Positions 53,478 through 63,590 of a stretch of 64,000 nt of DNA are shown piece by piece (the first letter of the stretch is position 1; each line of letters opens with the position of its first letter). The notes beneath the pieces were generated by a model that worked only from the letters and a program-made list of their open reading frames with translations, searched no databases and was not told where the DNA came from. The stretch covers positions 62,001 through 126,000 of the forward strand of contig NZ_VFVR01000007.1 in NCBI RefSeq assembly GCF_006442205.1. The letters are read 5' to 3'. Position numbers and translations under genes: made by a program. Origin of the DNA: Mesorhizobium sp. B2-3-12. GTDB taxonomy: Bacteria; Pseudomonadota; Alphaproteobacteria; Rhizobiales; Rhizobiaceae.

Positions 53478-56400
53478 ATGGGAAAGTTTTCATTTGGCGT
53501 CGGGGTGGCAGCGGATGCTAACATAGATGGTCTCGGGCCCTCCGCCCAGCAGGAGGTTAACGAAGATGGGACCGAAGGCGAAATCGGAGGAACTGGTCCC
53601 GGGATAGAGGCGTCCAGCCCTCCGGGTACTCCACCCACTCCAAGTATAAGCTTGGGTGCAATCGAGGGTGCTGGATTTGAAGTACAAGTTGGTTCGGATG
53701 GTAGTGTCAAGGTCTCGCCTGGGGTGGGGTTAGATGAAGGGCTAGGACCCTTGAATATCGGGTTGAAAGCTTATGGTTATGTTCAATATACTCCTGATCT
53801 CGATCTCGTTGATACTCCCCATGTATATCGAGAGCCTGACCCGGTTGCAAAGTATCCTGATTGGACATTCGGCACCCCCATAGACAATCCCAACGATCCG
53901 AATCTCCCCGACACAGAAGACCCATTTTCGTCGAACTATGACGCCAATAATTTAGGAGGCGCTGCCAACAGCACTGCTGCTGTCGATGGCGCTAACTATG
54001 GCTATAGCCCAGGCTACGGCGTCGGCGCGGCCACCCCGGCTGACACTGGTTCCACTCGCTACGATGGTAATTTTAGCGAAGATGATAATGCGGCCGCTGC
54101 CGCTGCCGCAGCCAATGCCGCGGCGGTCGACGCCGAAACGAGAGACGCGCTCGACGGTGCGCTCTCCTACTCGGCGCCCGCCGACAGTACGATGGCCGAC
54201 GCCGGCGACGGAAGTACTGACGACGGCAGTAGCGGCACCGACAGTACCACAGGTAACGACACCGGGGACCCGAACGATGGGCCAGGCAGCGACAATGGTG
54301 GTGAAGAGGACGCCCCGATCTTGCTTGACCTGTCTGGCAAGGGGATCAAGCTCACGGAGCTGAACCGCTCAGATACATTCATGGATACGACGGGGTCTGG
54401 GCTTTCGCACAGAACAGCCTGGGCTGGGGCGGGGACGGCGGTGCTGTTCTACGATCCGAACAACCTGAACAAGATCGTCGACAAGAACCAGTACATTTTC
54501 ACGCAGTGGGATCCGACCGCCAAGGACGACATGCAGGCGCTGCGGGATGTCTTCGACAGCAATGGCGACGGGGTGTTCAATGCCTCTGACACCAAGTGGT
54601 CGCAGTTCAAGCTGATGGTCACCAATGCCGATGGGAGCACGACGGTGGAGACGCTGGCGCAAGCCGGGATCACGTCGATCAACCTGACCGGGGACACGAC
54701 CGATATCCAATATGCGGATGGCTCGGCCATCACGAGCGAGACGACGTTTACGAAGAGCGACGGCACGACGGGAACGGTGGCCGCCAGCAGTCTTGCATAT
54801 GATGCAAGTGGCCATGCGGTCAGTACCAGCACCAATACATCGACGGTGGGTGGCGTCACTACCACGGCGATCACCAATACCGGGACCAATGCCGACGGTT
54901 CCGTCGCCTTCGTGGACGTGCAGACGACGGTGGTGAATGGCAGCAGCGTGACCAGAACCACAACCTATGACGACAACGGCGATGGGGTCATAGACCGGAA
55001 GCAGGTGATCGCCACGACGGTGGGTGTCTCTGGCAACACAACGGAACTGTGGACCAACTACAATGGCGGCGGTACCAAGCTCTCGGCGGTGCAGACGGTG
55101 ACGTCGGCCGATGGCAAGACCATTACGATCTCGCGGGATGCAACAGGTGGCGGCTGGTTCGGCCAGTTGGAACTGCAGGCCACGGCTGGCGACGGCTCGC
55201 GCACCGATACGATCACCAATCTCAATGCCGATGGCAGCGAAATCAACAAGAGCACGACCAGCTATTCGGCCAACGGCCTGACCAAGACCGTGGCTACCGA
55301 CATAGACGGCAATGGCACCACCGACCGGACTGTTACAGACAGCCTTGTGGTCAACGGCGACGGCTCGCGCAACGAGACCGTGACCACCACTTCGAATAAT
55401 GGATCGGACCTGGGGACGGTGTGGACGGCCACAAGTGTGAACGGCAAGTCCCAGACGGTTTCGACCGACTATATGGGAAGCGGTACAGTGGATCGCGTTG
55501 TCGACACCGCAATCACAATCAATGCCGATGGAACTTCGACCTCCACACTTCAAAACTATGGTGGCAACGGCAGCTATATCGATGGTCAGACCGTCACCAA
55601 GAGCGCCGATGGACTGTCCACCACCACGGTGCAGGACCTCAATGGCACGCATGGCGCGGACCGTACCACCACCGACACGATGACGCTCAATGCCGATAGC
55701 AGCCGCGACGAGGTGGTGACTGTCACTTCGCTCAATGGCAGCCTGGTCAGCCAGATCACCACCCATTTGGGCGCCGACCAGATCAGCAAGACAGTCTCCA
55801 TCGACGGCATGGGCATTGGCCACGCCACGAGCACCGAGACGGTGAGCATCAACGGTACGACCGGCGTCAAGACCGACACGACCTCCAACCTGGCCGCCAA
55901 TGGCTCGCTGCTCAACCAAAGTGTGGTCACCACCTCGTCGGATGGCTTGTCCAGGACCACGACAACGGATGTGAATGGCGATGGCGCCATCGATACCAAG
56001 GTAACCGATGTCACGGTCAAGAACGCCGATGGCAGCGCCACGGAGACCATTGGAAACTATGCCAGCAATGGCACCCTACTGGATCAGACCATCATCACCA
56101 CCAGCGCCGATGGCCTGACAGTGACCACGGCCACTGATGTCAATGGCGACGGGATGACCGATACCACGGTCAAGGACCAGAAGGTCAACAATGCCGACGG
56201 CTCGGTGACAGAAACGGTGACCGAGACCAGCGCCAATGGCAGCCTGCTGCATCAGGCGGTGACGGTGACCTCGGCCGACCGGCGCACGCAAACGATCACC
56301 GACTATGGCGTGCATACGGTGAGCGGAACCAATACGGCCTATGTCGATGAGACCGAGTCCATCACCACGGCTTCCAGCGGGACGGTGACGGATCTCACCA

Positions 56401-59400
56401 GTCGGTTTGCCATCAATGGCAGCCTGGTCAACCGGGTTGAGACGGTGACCTCCGCCAATGGGCTCACAACCACCACCAATATTGACGCGACCGGCCATGG
56501 CAATGCCTGGGACAGCACGACAACTGAGACCACGACCTACAATACGGACGGTTCGATCGGGACCGACCAAGCGGCCTGGGCACCCAATGGCACGCTGCTC
56601 GATCGTGCCGATACATCTGTGAATGGCACCGGAACGTCGAACAACGCCACCAAGGACGTTAATGGCGATGGCAGCAACGATCTCGATACCAAGAGGTCAG
56701 AAACCTATTCGACGAATGGCAGCCTGACCACCACCGTTGGCAACTACAATGGTTCAGGATCGACACTGCTCGACCAAACCCAGACTCTGATCTCCGCGAA
56801 CGGTCTGAGCAAGACCATTAGCCATGACTTCAATGGCGATGGGACCATCGACCAAACCACGACCTACAATCTGCAGTACAATGCCAATGGCAGCACCACC
56901 GAGACTGTCACGGACTACACCGGAATGAGTTCCGGCACGGTGCGCGATGTTAGCACCACCACCGCCAATGTCCTGGTGTCCGGCGTCGGCCGGCAAACCA
57001 CGACGACCTTGCAGTCCAAGGGCTCGGTGCCGTTCTATTCCACCGACACTGTGACCCCTTTGGCCACCGGCGAGGTCGACGAGATCGTGCAGATTTATGC
57101 CTCACAGGGTGGCGCCCTGCTGCGGCAGGCCAAGCAAGCGGTAAGCGGCAACGATCTGACCACCACGCTCTATACCGATGTGAACGGGGATGGCACCTGG
57201 GACTTCTGGAAGACCGACACCAAGACCATCGATGCCGATGGCAGCGCCACGGACACGGCTTCACTGACTAACGCCGGTGGCCTGGTCTCGGAGAAAGCCA
57301 CGACCGTCTCCGGCAATGGTCTTTCAACCACCACGTCCTATGACCAGAATGGCGCGGTCAGCGGGGGTGCCGCGGTGTTCAACAAGGTCGTCACCGATGT
57401 GACAGCCGTCAATGCCGATGGCAGCGAGACGGAAACCGTTACCGCCAAGGCCCAGAACGGATCGACCGAGACCCAGTCCGTCACCACCACCAGCGCCGAC
57501 CGCCTTACGGTGACCACCAACCGCTATCTCGATGAAACGGGAACGATCACCCATCTGGACCAGTCCGATGTCGACCAGACCAATGCCGATGGCTCGCTCA
57601 CCGAAACCTTGACCAGTTGGGGAACCACTGCCGTGCTCCTCAGCACGATCGTGACGGCGACCACCGCCAATGGTCTGGCCAGCACCATGACCTACAAGAA
57701 CGGGTCAGGGACGGTCACCGATACCCAAAGCACCACCAAGACCCTCAACACCGATGGCAGCGCGACCACAGTCTTCAGCGACAATGATGTGGTGGTTTCG
57801 GGCACGACGCTCGCTACATCCCGCACCACGAATGTGAGCGGCAATGGTCTCACATCCACCACGTCCCTGACGCTCAGCGGCCGCTTGAACTCAGCCATGG
57901 CCGCAAGCACCACCGCCTCGGAGACCAGCAGCACGGTGATTGCGGCCACCGGTACTGAAACCACCACCGATGCCGATACGGTGGGTGGCACGGCAGCTGA
58001 CACCGAGACCATCACGGTCTCCGGTAATGGTCTTTCCACCACCACGTCGCTGCAGCAGCAGGGCGCGGCCAGCGCCCTCTATACAGACCAGAAGACCATC
58101 AATCTCGACGGCTCCACCACCGAGACCGAGACCTATTACGACCAAAGCGCGCTTAGCGTGATCCTGGCGCAAACCACCACCAATGTGAGCTGGGACGGGC
58201 GCACTACCACGACGACGACCAAGAGCGCCTATGATGGGTCCGGGCAGACCATCACCGCCGATGCTGCCGATCTGGGGGAAGGGGATTCTCCTCCGGCCAC
58301 CTATACGCCCAGCTTTGCCACACCCTACAATCTCACAACGGATGTCTATGTTCGAAATGCCGACGGCACGACGACCGAGACCAGGAGCGGTACTGGTGCG
58401 TTTGGGGCTCCTGCTTACGAACAGACCTTCAATTGGTCGACCACGGCCGATGCCGGACAACTGCTCGCAATCACCGACCAGGACGCGCGTGGCCTGACGG
58501 TCAGCCAGAGTGCGCAGGAGGTGTCGGCCGCGGGCTTGAATACTGGCTTTGCCTTCGACACGACCGGGCTTGAATCGAAATCGACACTGACCACGGCAGC
58601 CTCGGATATCAAATCCGGATCCAGCCTGCCGGGCTCCATGCTGGCCACCGACATTATAGGTTCCGCCGCCACAGTGCTCAATGTCGATGGCAGCCAGACC
58701 ACCACGACACAAAGCGCTTTCGGCAACAGCTTCAGCAATCTTCGCCAGAAGATCCTCACGACGGTCAGCGCCAATGGGCTGGTGACCGTCAAGCAGGTCG
58801 ACAATGATGGGAATGGCGTCGTCGAACAGGTTGACACCACAACTGTCAACCCGGATGGCTCCTCCACCACGGTTGACAACTACTACAGCAATACCACGGG
58901 GCCGGGCGGAGCGGTCACCGGCAGCAATACTTACACCCGCAGCGCCAATGGCCTGATCACGACCCTGGTCGCCTCGACCGGCATAACCGATACCACGGCG
59001 GGCTTTGCCAATGCCTATGGCAGCTATCAATGGTCGCGCAGTGTGACGGCGGGCAGTGTGGCCGCCAGCAACGGTTCGGCCTCCGGTTGGTCAACCCACA
59101 GCATTGACGCCAACGGCATGGACACCTGGACGATAAATGATGGCCTGGGCGATGCTCAGAAAACCATCACCATCTCGGTGGGACTTGAAAACCAATATAT
59201 CGCCCAGGCGAACGAATTGTACCGCGTGATGATGGGTCACGCGATGGACGATTCTGAAACCCAATACCTATCGGAATACATCACCAACGGCGTCTTCAAC
59301 GAAGAACAACTGGCCTATAAAATCTACCTCGACTCACCAGAATATCACGCGAACTTCGCTTTATGGCAAACCTATCAGGGCATAGCCGGCTATATGAACA

Positions 59401-61277
59401 GCCCTATTCCATTCTATGAAAACGCTTTCGGTCGACTGCCAACGGCAGAAGAAATGGCCAGTACGGGGTATTATATCGCGCAAGAAAACTCCCAAGGCGT
59501 TCAAGGCATTTCTGACGATTGGGCACAAGCCGCCGTGCAGGTGGCTCAGTATGCGGCGGACTACGATTTCAACACTAGTCGCACCGCCACGGATCCCAAT
59601 GTCAGCCTGCTCTTTGCCGGTGCGGGTACCAGTGCGACCTCACCCAACTGGATCAGTCCCGGTTCAAGCTCGATCCAGGTCGGAACCGCCGGCACTTATT
59701 CCTATTCGCATGACTTCATTGTCGACATGAACGCGACGTCTGGTAACGCGGTGGCGATGACGATCAATGGCAGCGACGATCTCGTCCAGATACAGGGAGA
59801 GGGCGGCAGCGTCACCATAAACGGCTTCAACGATTCGGTGGAAGTCATGGGATACACGGTAACGGTGACGGCCTCAAATGCCGATGTTCTGCTTGATTAC
59901 AACAGCATCGCTACGGTGACCGGCAATTATGACCAGATCGCCCAAGCCGGGCCGTCGAAACTGACGCTTAATGTGGGCTCCACGAACGACGTCATCGCTA
60001 TTGGTGCTGGACCGTCGGGCTTTGGGGACTATCCAAACAGCGATACTTATTCGACCACCATCGCCTCGAATGCTTCCATCACGCTCGCGGCCGGCGCCGC
60101 GGACGTGCTGACCGGTTCGGGCAACCAGATATCGCTCGCCAACAGCGACACGTTGACGGCTTCAAGCAATACGATTGCCATTGCGGCGGGTACCACCGTG
60201 ACGCTCACCGGCAGCAGCGACACGATCAATGTCAGCAGCGGCTCGGTCATCAACTTCGGAGCGAGTTCAACCGACACTTTGTCGACCACGGGTCTTACGC
60301 TCAATCTGACGAACGGCGATGTGATCACGGCGAACTCAGAAGCGATCGGTGTCGCCGCATCCGCCACAGTGACGGTGACCGGGTCTGGCAACACCATCAC
60401 CCTCGCGAATGGCGCCAAGCTGACGGCTTCAAACGATGCAGTTTCAGCTGCTGCCGCGGCGTCGGTAACGGTGACCGGGAATGGCGACACGATTACCGGC
60501 GGCAGCGCCGCGGTCATTAATCTCGGTGCCAGTTCGACCGCTACGGTCGCAACGACGGGCTTGACCGTGAAGTTGGCGGCGGGCGACAGTCTGGCGGCGT
60601 CAAGTGACACCGTCAGCGTTGCAGCAAGTGCCACTGTTACCATTACCGGCAACAGCGATACGATCACGGGTGGCAGCGGCACGGTGATCAATCTTGGCGC
60701 CAATTCGACGGATACGGTGTCCACCACCGGTCTGACTGTGAAGCTGGTCGGAGGCGACAGCCTGACAGCGTCTTCCGACACTATCAATGTTGCCGCCGCA
60801 GCCTCCGCAACGGTTACCGGCAACAGCAACACCATCACTGGCGGCTCCGGCTCGGTCATCAATTTCGGAGCCAGTTCGACCGACACCGTCTCGACGACAG
60901 GGCTCGCCCTCAATCTCGCCAACAGCGATACGATTACCGCGAGTTCCGACACCGTGGGCGTGGCGAACGGATCGACGGACAAAGTCACCGGCAATTCGAA
61001 CGTGTTCAACGTGGGCTCCAGTGACATCCTGACGCTGTCCGGCACATCCGAAACTGTTCAATATGGCACTGTTACGGGCGCGGACACGCTGAGCGGTTTC
61101 GCCTCCAGTGACATCATCCAGCTCTCTCATCTCGACTTTGCCAACTGGACGGCATTGCAGGCCGCAATGACTCAATCGGGTTCCAACACAGTGATCAGGC
61201 TCGATGCCAGCGACACGATCACTTTGACAGGAGTGACCAAGACAAATCTGACCTCGAGCGAGTTTCGCTTCGCCTAG
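53478..61277 (+). CDS. Giant type I-secreted repeat protein with DUF4214 domain and Ca-binding loops
   Basis: 2599 residues, no N-terminal signal peptide. The N-terminal third has Gly/Asp/Ala-rich linkers, then an EF-hand-like segment (FDSNGDGVFNASDTKWSQF) typical of RTX and bacterial adhesin-like proteins. A long array (about residues 440-1880) of 40-50-residue units follows, built around DGSxTET and SANGLxxTTTxDxNGDG, with many Ca-loop-like DxNGDG motifs. A DUF4214 domain (about 1910-2040, NELYRVMMGHAMDDSE) comes next, then a second array of TVTGNSDTITGGSG-like units and a C-terminus (ASDTITLTGVTKTNLTSSEF) that looks like a type I secretion signal. GGAGGAAG precedes the ATG. The adjacent ABC and fusion genes are its likely exporter. 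It may be a surface or biofilm adhesin; function is inferred. Confidence 0.85.
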   Translation: MGKFSFGVGVAADANIDGLGPSAQQEVNEDGTEGEIGGTGPGIEASSPPGTPPTPSISLGAIEGAGFEVQVGSDGSVKVSPGVGLDEGLGPLNIGLKAYGYVQYTPDLDLVDTPHVYREPDPVAKYPDWTFGTPIDNPNDPNLPDTEDPFSSNYDANNLGGAANSTAAVDGANYGYSPGYGVGAATPADTGSTRYDGNFSEDDNAAAAAAAANAAAVDAETRDALDGALSYSAPADSTMADAGDGSTDDGSSGTDSTTGNDTGDPNDGPGSDNGGEEDAPILLDLSGKGIKLTELNRSDTFMDTTGSGLSHRTAWAGAGTAVLFYDPNNLNKIVDKNQYIFTQWDPTAKDDMQALRDVFDSNGDGVFNASDTKWSQFKLMVTNADGSTTVETLAQAGITSINLTGDTTDIQYADGSAITSETTFTKSDGTTGTVAASSLAYDASGHAVSTSTNTSTVGGVTTTAITNTGTNADGSVAFVDVQTTVVNGSSVTRTTTYDDNGDGVIDRKQVIATTVGVSGNTTELWTNYNGGGTKLSAVQTVTSADGKTITISRDATGGGWFGQLELQATAGDGSRTDTITNLNADGSEINKSTTSYSANGLTKTVATDIDGNGTTDRTVTDSLVVNGDGSRNETVTTTSNNGSDLGTVWTATSVNGKSQTVSTDYMGSGTVDRVVDTAITINADGTSTSTLQNYGGNGSYIDGQTVTKSADGLSTTTVQDLNGTHGADRTTTDTMTLNADSSRDEVVTVTSLNGSLVSQITTHLGADQISKTVSIDGMGIGHATSTETVSINGTTGVKTDTTSNLAANGSLLNQSVVTTSSDGLSRTTTTDVNGDGAIDTKVTDVTVKNADGSATETIGNYASNGTLLDQTIITTSADGLTVTTATDVNGDGMTDTTVKDQKVNNADGSVTETVTETSANGSLLHQAVTVTSADRRTQTITDYGVHTVSGTNTAYVDETESITTASSGTVTDLTSRFAINGSLVNRVETVTSANGLTTTTNIDATGHGNAWDSTTTETTTYNTDGSIGTDQAAWAPNGTLLDRADTSVNGTGTSNNATKDVNGDGSNDLDTKRSETYSTNGSLTTTVGNYNGSGSTLLDQTQTLISANGLSKTISHDFNGDGTIDQTTTYNLQYNANGSTTETVTDYTGMSSGTVRDVSTTTANVLVSGVGRQTTTTLQSKGSVPFYSTDTVTPLATGEVDEIVQIYASQGGALLRQAKQAVSGNDLTTTLYTDVNGDGTWDFWKTDTKTIDADGSATDTASLTNAGGLVSEKATTVSGNGLSTTTSYDQNGAVSGGAAVFNKVVTDVTAVNADGSETETVTAKAQNGSTETQSVTTTSADRLTVTTNRYLDETGTITHLDQSDVDQTNADGSLTETLTSWGTTAVLLSTIVTATTANGLASTMTYKNGSGTVTDTQSTTKTLNTDGSATTVFSDNDVVVSGTTLATSRTTNVSGNGLTSTTSLTLSGRLNSAMAASTTASETSSTVIAATGTETTTDADTVGGTAADTETITVSGNGLSTTTSLQQQGAASALYTDQKTINLDGSTTETETYYDQSALSVILAQTTTNVSWDGRTTTTTTKSAYDGSGQTITADAADLGEGDSPPATYTPSFATPYNLTTDVYVRNADGTTTETRSGTGAFGAPAYEQTFNWSTTADAGQLLAITDQDARGLTVSQSAQEVSAAGLNTGFAFDTTGLESKSTLTTAASDIKSGSSLPGSMLATDIIGSAATVLNVDGSQTTTTQSAFGNSFSNLRQKILTTVSANGLVTVKQVDNDGNGVVEQVDTTTVNPDGSSTTVDNYYSNTTGPGGAVTGSNTYTRSANGLITTLVASTGITDTTAGFANAYGSYQWSRSVTAGSVAASNGSASGWSTHSIDANGMDTWTINDGLGDAQKTITISVGLENQYIAQANELYRVMMGHAMDDSETQYLSEYITNGVFNEEQLAYKIYLDSPEYHANFALWQTYQGIAGYMNSPIPFYENAFGRLPTAEEMASTGYYIAQENSQGVQGISDDWAQAAVQVAQYAADYDFNTSRTATDPNVSLLFAGAGTSATSPNWISPGSSSIQVGTAGTYSYSHDFIVDMNATSGNAVAMTINGSDDLVQIQGEGGSVTINGFNDSVEVMGYTVTVTASNADVLLDYNSIATVTGNYDQIAQAGPSKLTLNVGSTNDVIAIGAGPSGFGDYPNSDTYSTTIASNASITLAAGAADVLTGSGNQISLANSDTLTASSNTIAIAAGTTVTLTGSSDTINVSSGSVINFGASSTDTLSTTGLTLNLTNGDVITANSEAIGVAASATVTVTGSGNTITLANGAKLTASNDAVSAAAAASVTVTGNGDTITGGSAAVINLGASSTATVATTGLTVKLAAGDSLAASSDTVSVAASATVTITGNSDTITGGSGTVINLGANSTDTVSTTGLTVKLVGGDSLTASSDTINVAAAASATVTGNSNTITGGSGSVINFGASSTDTVSTTGLALNLANSDTITASSDTVGVANGSTDKVTGNSNVFNVGSSDILTLSGTSETVQYGTVTGADTLSGFASSDIIQLSHLDFANWTALQAAMTQSGSNTVIRLDASDTITLTGVTKTNLTSSEFRFA
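54790..59110 (+). repeat. Tandem imperfect repeat array within the giant gene
   Basis: Units of roughly 120-150 bases encode SANGL-TTT-DxNGDG-DGS-TET patterns, repeated about thirty times with variation. Recurrent DNA words are AATGCCGATGGC and ACCACCACG. Boundaries are approximate. The array could change length by recombination or slippage. Confidence 0.75.
60090..60990 (+). repeat. Second tandem repeat array near the 3' end of the giant gene
   Basis: Units of about 156 bases encode ASSDTVSVAASATVTxTGNSDTITGGSG, VINLGASSTDTV and STTGLTVKL in turn, at least four copies. Composition differs from the first array and lacks DxNGDG loops. Limits are approximate. Confidence 0.75.
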
Positions 61278-61430
61278 ATCTCAGACGGATAGGGGATTGG
61301 AGCGACTATGAGGGTCGGTTTGGCACGGGAACAGAGCTGTTCCTCCCCTGCAGGGTTGCGCGCGTGGGCGACATCCCGGCGCGGGCTGGTCTTCATTTCA
61401 GTTTGATCTGTTCAAGGCGGGTTTGATCCT

Positions 61431-63590
61431 GTGAAGCATGCTGACGCGCCCGAGCCTGGTACTGCTTTCGATATTGGCTTGGCCAATCTCTGCTTGATCG
61501 CAGGTTACTACCGCATCCCTGCCGATCAGAGCCAGCTGCGCCACCAATTGGCACTCTCGGTTCCTTCTGAGCCTGAGGATCTGATCCGCGGCGCCAAGCT
61601 GCTGGGTCTGAGGGCCCGGACTGTGAAACTGGCCAGGGCGGAGCGCCTAGGAGCCATTCCGTTGCCCGCCGTGCTGTTCCTCAAGGACGGAGGCAGCGCG
61701 GTATTGGCGGCTGCTTCGGAAAAAGGAAAAGTGCGGCTGGTCGATCCATTGCGCCGTTCGGCCCATGAGGCAGAACTCGAGGAGGCATTTGAGCTTTCCA
61801 CAGGCAAGGCGCTTCTGGTCACCCGCAGACTGGGAGGTGCTGGCAGCGATCCCGACCATTTCGGGTTCTTCTGGTTTTTGCCGTCGCTGTGGCGCTACCG
61901 CAAAGCTCTGACGCAAGTCTTCACCGCCTCGCTCTTCATCCAGTTCTTCGCGCTGATCACGCCCCTATTCTTCCAGCTAGTGGTCGACAAGGTACTGGTA
62001 CACAAGGGGGTTTCCACCTTGACAATGCTAGTGGTTGGCCTTCTCACTTTGGGACTATTTGAATCTATCCTGCAATTCCTTCGAAGCTATACCCTCAATC
62101 ATACGACTAACCGCATCGACGTCGAGTTGGGACGGCGGCTGTTCCACCATCTGTTTCGCCTGCCAGTTGGCTATTTTGAAACACGACCCGCCGGCCAAAC
62201 GGTAGCGCGAATGCGCGAACTGGAAACTATCCGAAGCTTCCTGACGGGGCAGGGGCTGACGGCGGCGCTGGATTTCTTGTTCACCCTCGTCTTCGTCGCC
62301 GTTCTCTTTGTCTATTCCAGCACTTTGACGTTCGTCATTCTCGCTTCCGTCCCGGTCTACCTCCTCATTGCCCTGCTGCTACGACCGCTTCTGCGGCGTC
62401 AGATCGATGAGAAATTCAACAGGGGGGCAAGATCCCAGCAGTTCCTGGTCGAATCGATCGTTGGCGCCCAGACGCTGAAGGCGGCCAGCGTGGAACCGAT
62501 GATGCAGGCGCAATGGGAGGAGCGCCTTGCCTCTTATGTCAGCACCTCGTTCGATGCGACCGTGACAGGTTCTCTGGGCCAAGGGCTGATCCAATATGTG
62601 AGCAAGGCGGTCAATGCGCTGATCCTGTTCCTTGGCGCTAGCGAAGTGATGTCTGGCAACATGTCGGTGGGTGAGCTCATTGCTTTCAATATGATCGCGG
62701 GCCAGGTGGTTCAACCCGTGTTGCGGCTTTCGCAATTGTGGCAGGACTTCCAACAGGTCCAGGTGTCGGTGGCAAGATTGGGGGACATTCTCAATGCCCC
62801 ACCCGAGCCCAGCCCGCAGAGTGTGCTGACGCTCCCGCCCATTCGCGGCCACATCGAGTTCCGAAATGTCACTATGCGCTACCGTCCCGATGCGCCGGAT
62901 GTTTTGCGTAGCATCACACTTGGCATTGCAGCCGGTGAAGTAGTCGGGGTTGTCGGCCTTTCAGGCTCCGGAAAATCCACACTGTCCAAGATGGTTCAGC
63001 GTCTCTACAGCCCGGCTAGTGGGCAGATTCTCCTGGACGGCGTCGATATTGCTCAGCTCGATCCTGGCTGGCTGCGTCGGCAGATCGGTGTGGTGTTGCA
63101 AGAGAATGTCCTCTTCAACCGCACCATTCATGAGAATATTGCGCTCAGCGATCCTGCGATGCCGCGTGCCCAGGTAATACAGGCGGCGTGTCTTGCAGGC
63201 GCGGACGAGTTTATCGCCCAGCTGCCCCAAGGCTATGACACAATGATCGAAGAGAGAGGTGCTAATCTCTCTGGAGGGCAGAGGCAGCGCATAGCGATTG
63301 CCCGGGCCCTTTCCACGAATCCGAGGATATTGATCCTGGACGAGGCCACGTCGGCTCTCGATTACGAGAGCGAGCGCATAATTCAGGACAATATGCGGGC
63401 CATCGCGCAAGGGAGGACGGTGCTGATCATCGCCCATCGCCTAGCGGCCTTGCGACCCTGCAACCGAATTGTCGGCATGGCCAAAGGCGAGCTCATAGAG
63501 AGCGGCACGCATAGCCAGCTCCTGAGCAACCCAAAGGGGCTGTATGCGGGGCTCTGGGCGCTGCAAATAGAGCAGGCAAGACCAGCATGA
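61431..63590 (+). CDS. Type I secretion ABC transporter with C39-like domain
   Basis: Exporter of 719 residues, HlyB-like. The N-terminal domain (about 1-130) has the C39 peptidase fold, but the active-site Cys of the usual DCG motif is replaced (FDIGLANLC), so it is a non-cleaving C39-like domain that may hold the substrate. The membrane part has about six helices (IQFFALITPLFFQLVVDKVLV onward). The ATPase part has VGLSGSGKSTLSKMV (Walker A), LSGGQRQRIAIARAL (signature) and ILILDEATSALD (Walker B). GTG 61431 is the start. The gene overlaps the fusion protein gene by four bases. Its substrate is probably the giant repeat protein upstream. Confidence 0.93.
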   Translation: MKHADAPEPGTAFDIGLANLCLIAGYYRIPADQSQLRHQLALSVPSEPEDLIRGAKLLGLRARTVKLARAERLGAIPLPAVLFLKDGGSAVLAAASEKGKVRLVDPLRRSAHEAELEEAFELSTGKALLVTRRLGGAGSDPDHFGFFWFLPSLWRYRKALTQVFTASLFIQFFALITPLFFQLVVDKVLVHKGVSTLTMLVVGLLTLGLFESILQFLRSYTLNHTTNRIDVELGRRLFHHLFRLPVGYFETRPAGQTVARMRELETIRSFLTGQGLTAALDFLFTLVFVAVLFVYSSTLTFVILASVPVYLLIALLLRPLLRRQIDEKFNRGARSQQFLVESIVGAQTLKAASVEPMMQAQWEERLASYVSTSFDATVTGSLGQGLIQYVSKAVNALILFLGASEVMSGNMSVGELIAFNMIAGQVVQPVLRLSQLWQDFQQVQVSVARLGDILNAPPEPSPQSVLTLPPIRGHIEFRNVTMRYRPDAPDVLRSITLGIAAGEVVGVVGLSGSGKSTLSKMVQRLYSPASGQILLDGVDIAQLDPGWLRRQIGVVLQENVLFNRTIHENIALSDPAMPRAQVIQAACLAGADEFIAQLPQGYDTMIEERGANLSGGQRQRIAIARALSTNPRILILDEATSALDYESERIIQDNMRAIAQGRTVLIIAHRLAALRPCNRIVGMAKGELIESGTHSQLLSNPKGLYAGLWALQIEQARPA

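Noticed and set aside
54790..60990. Repeat arrays considered as a CRISPR array
   Set aside because: Units are long, translate in one open frame and vary in sequence; there are no identical short repeats with unique spacers and no cas genes.
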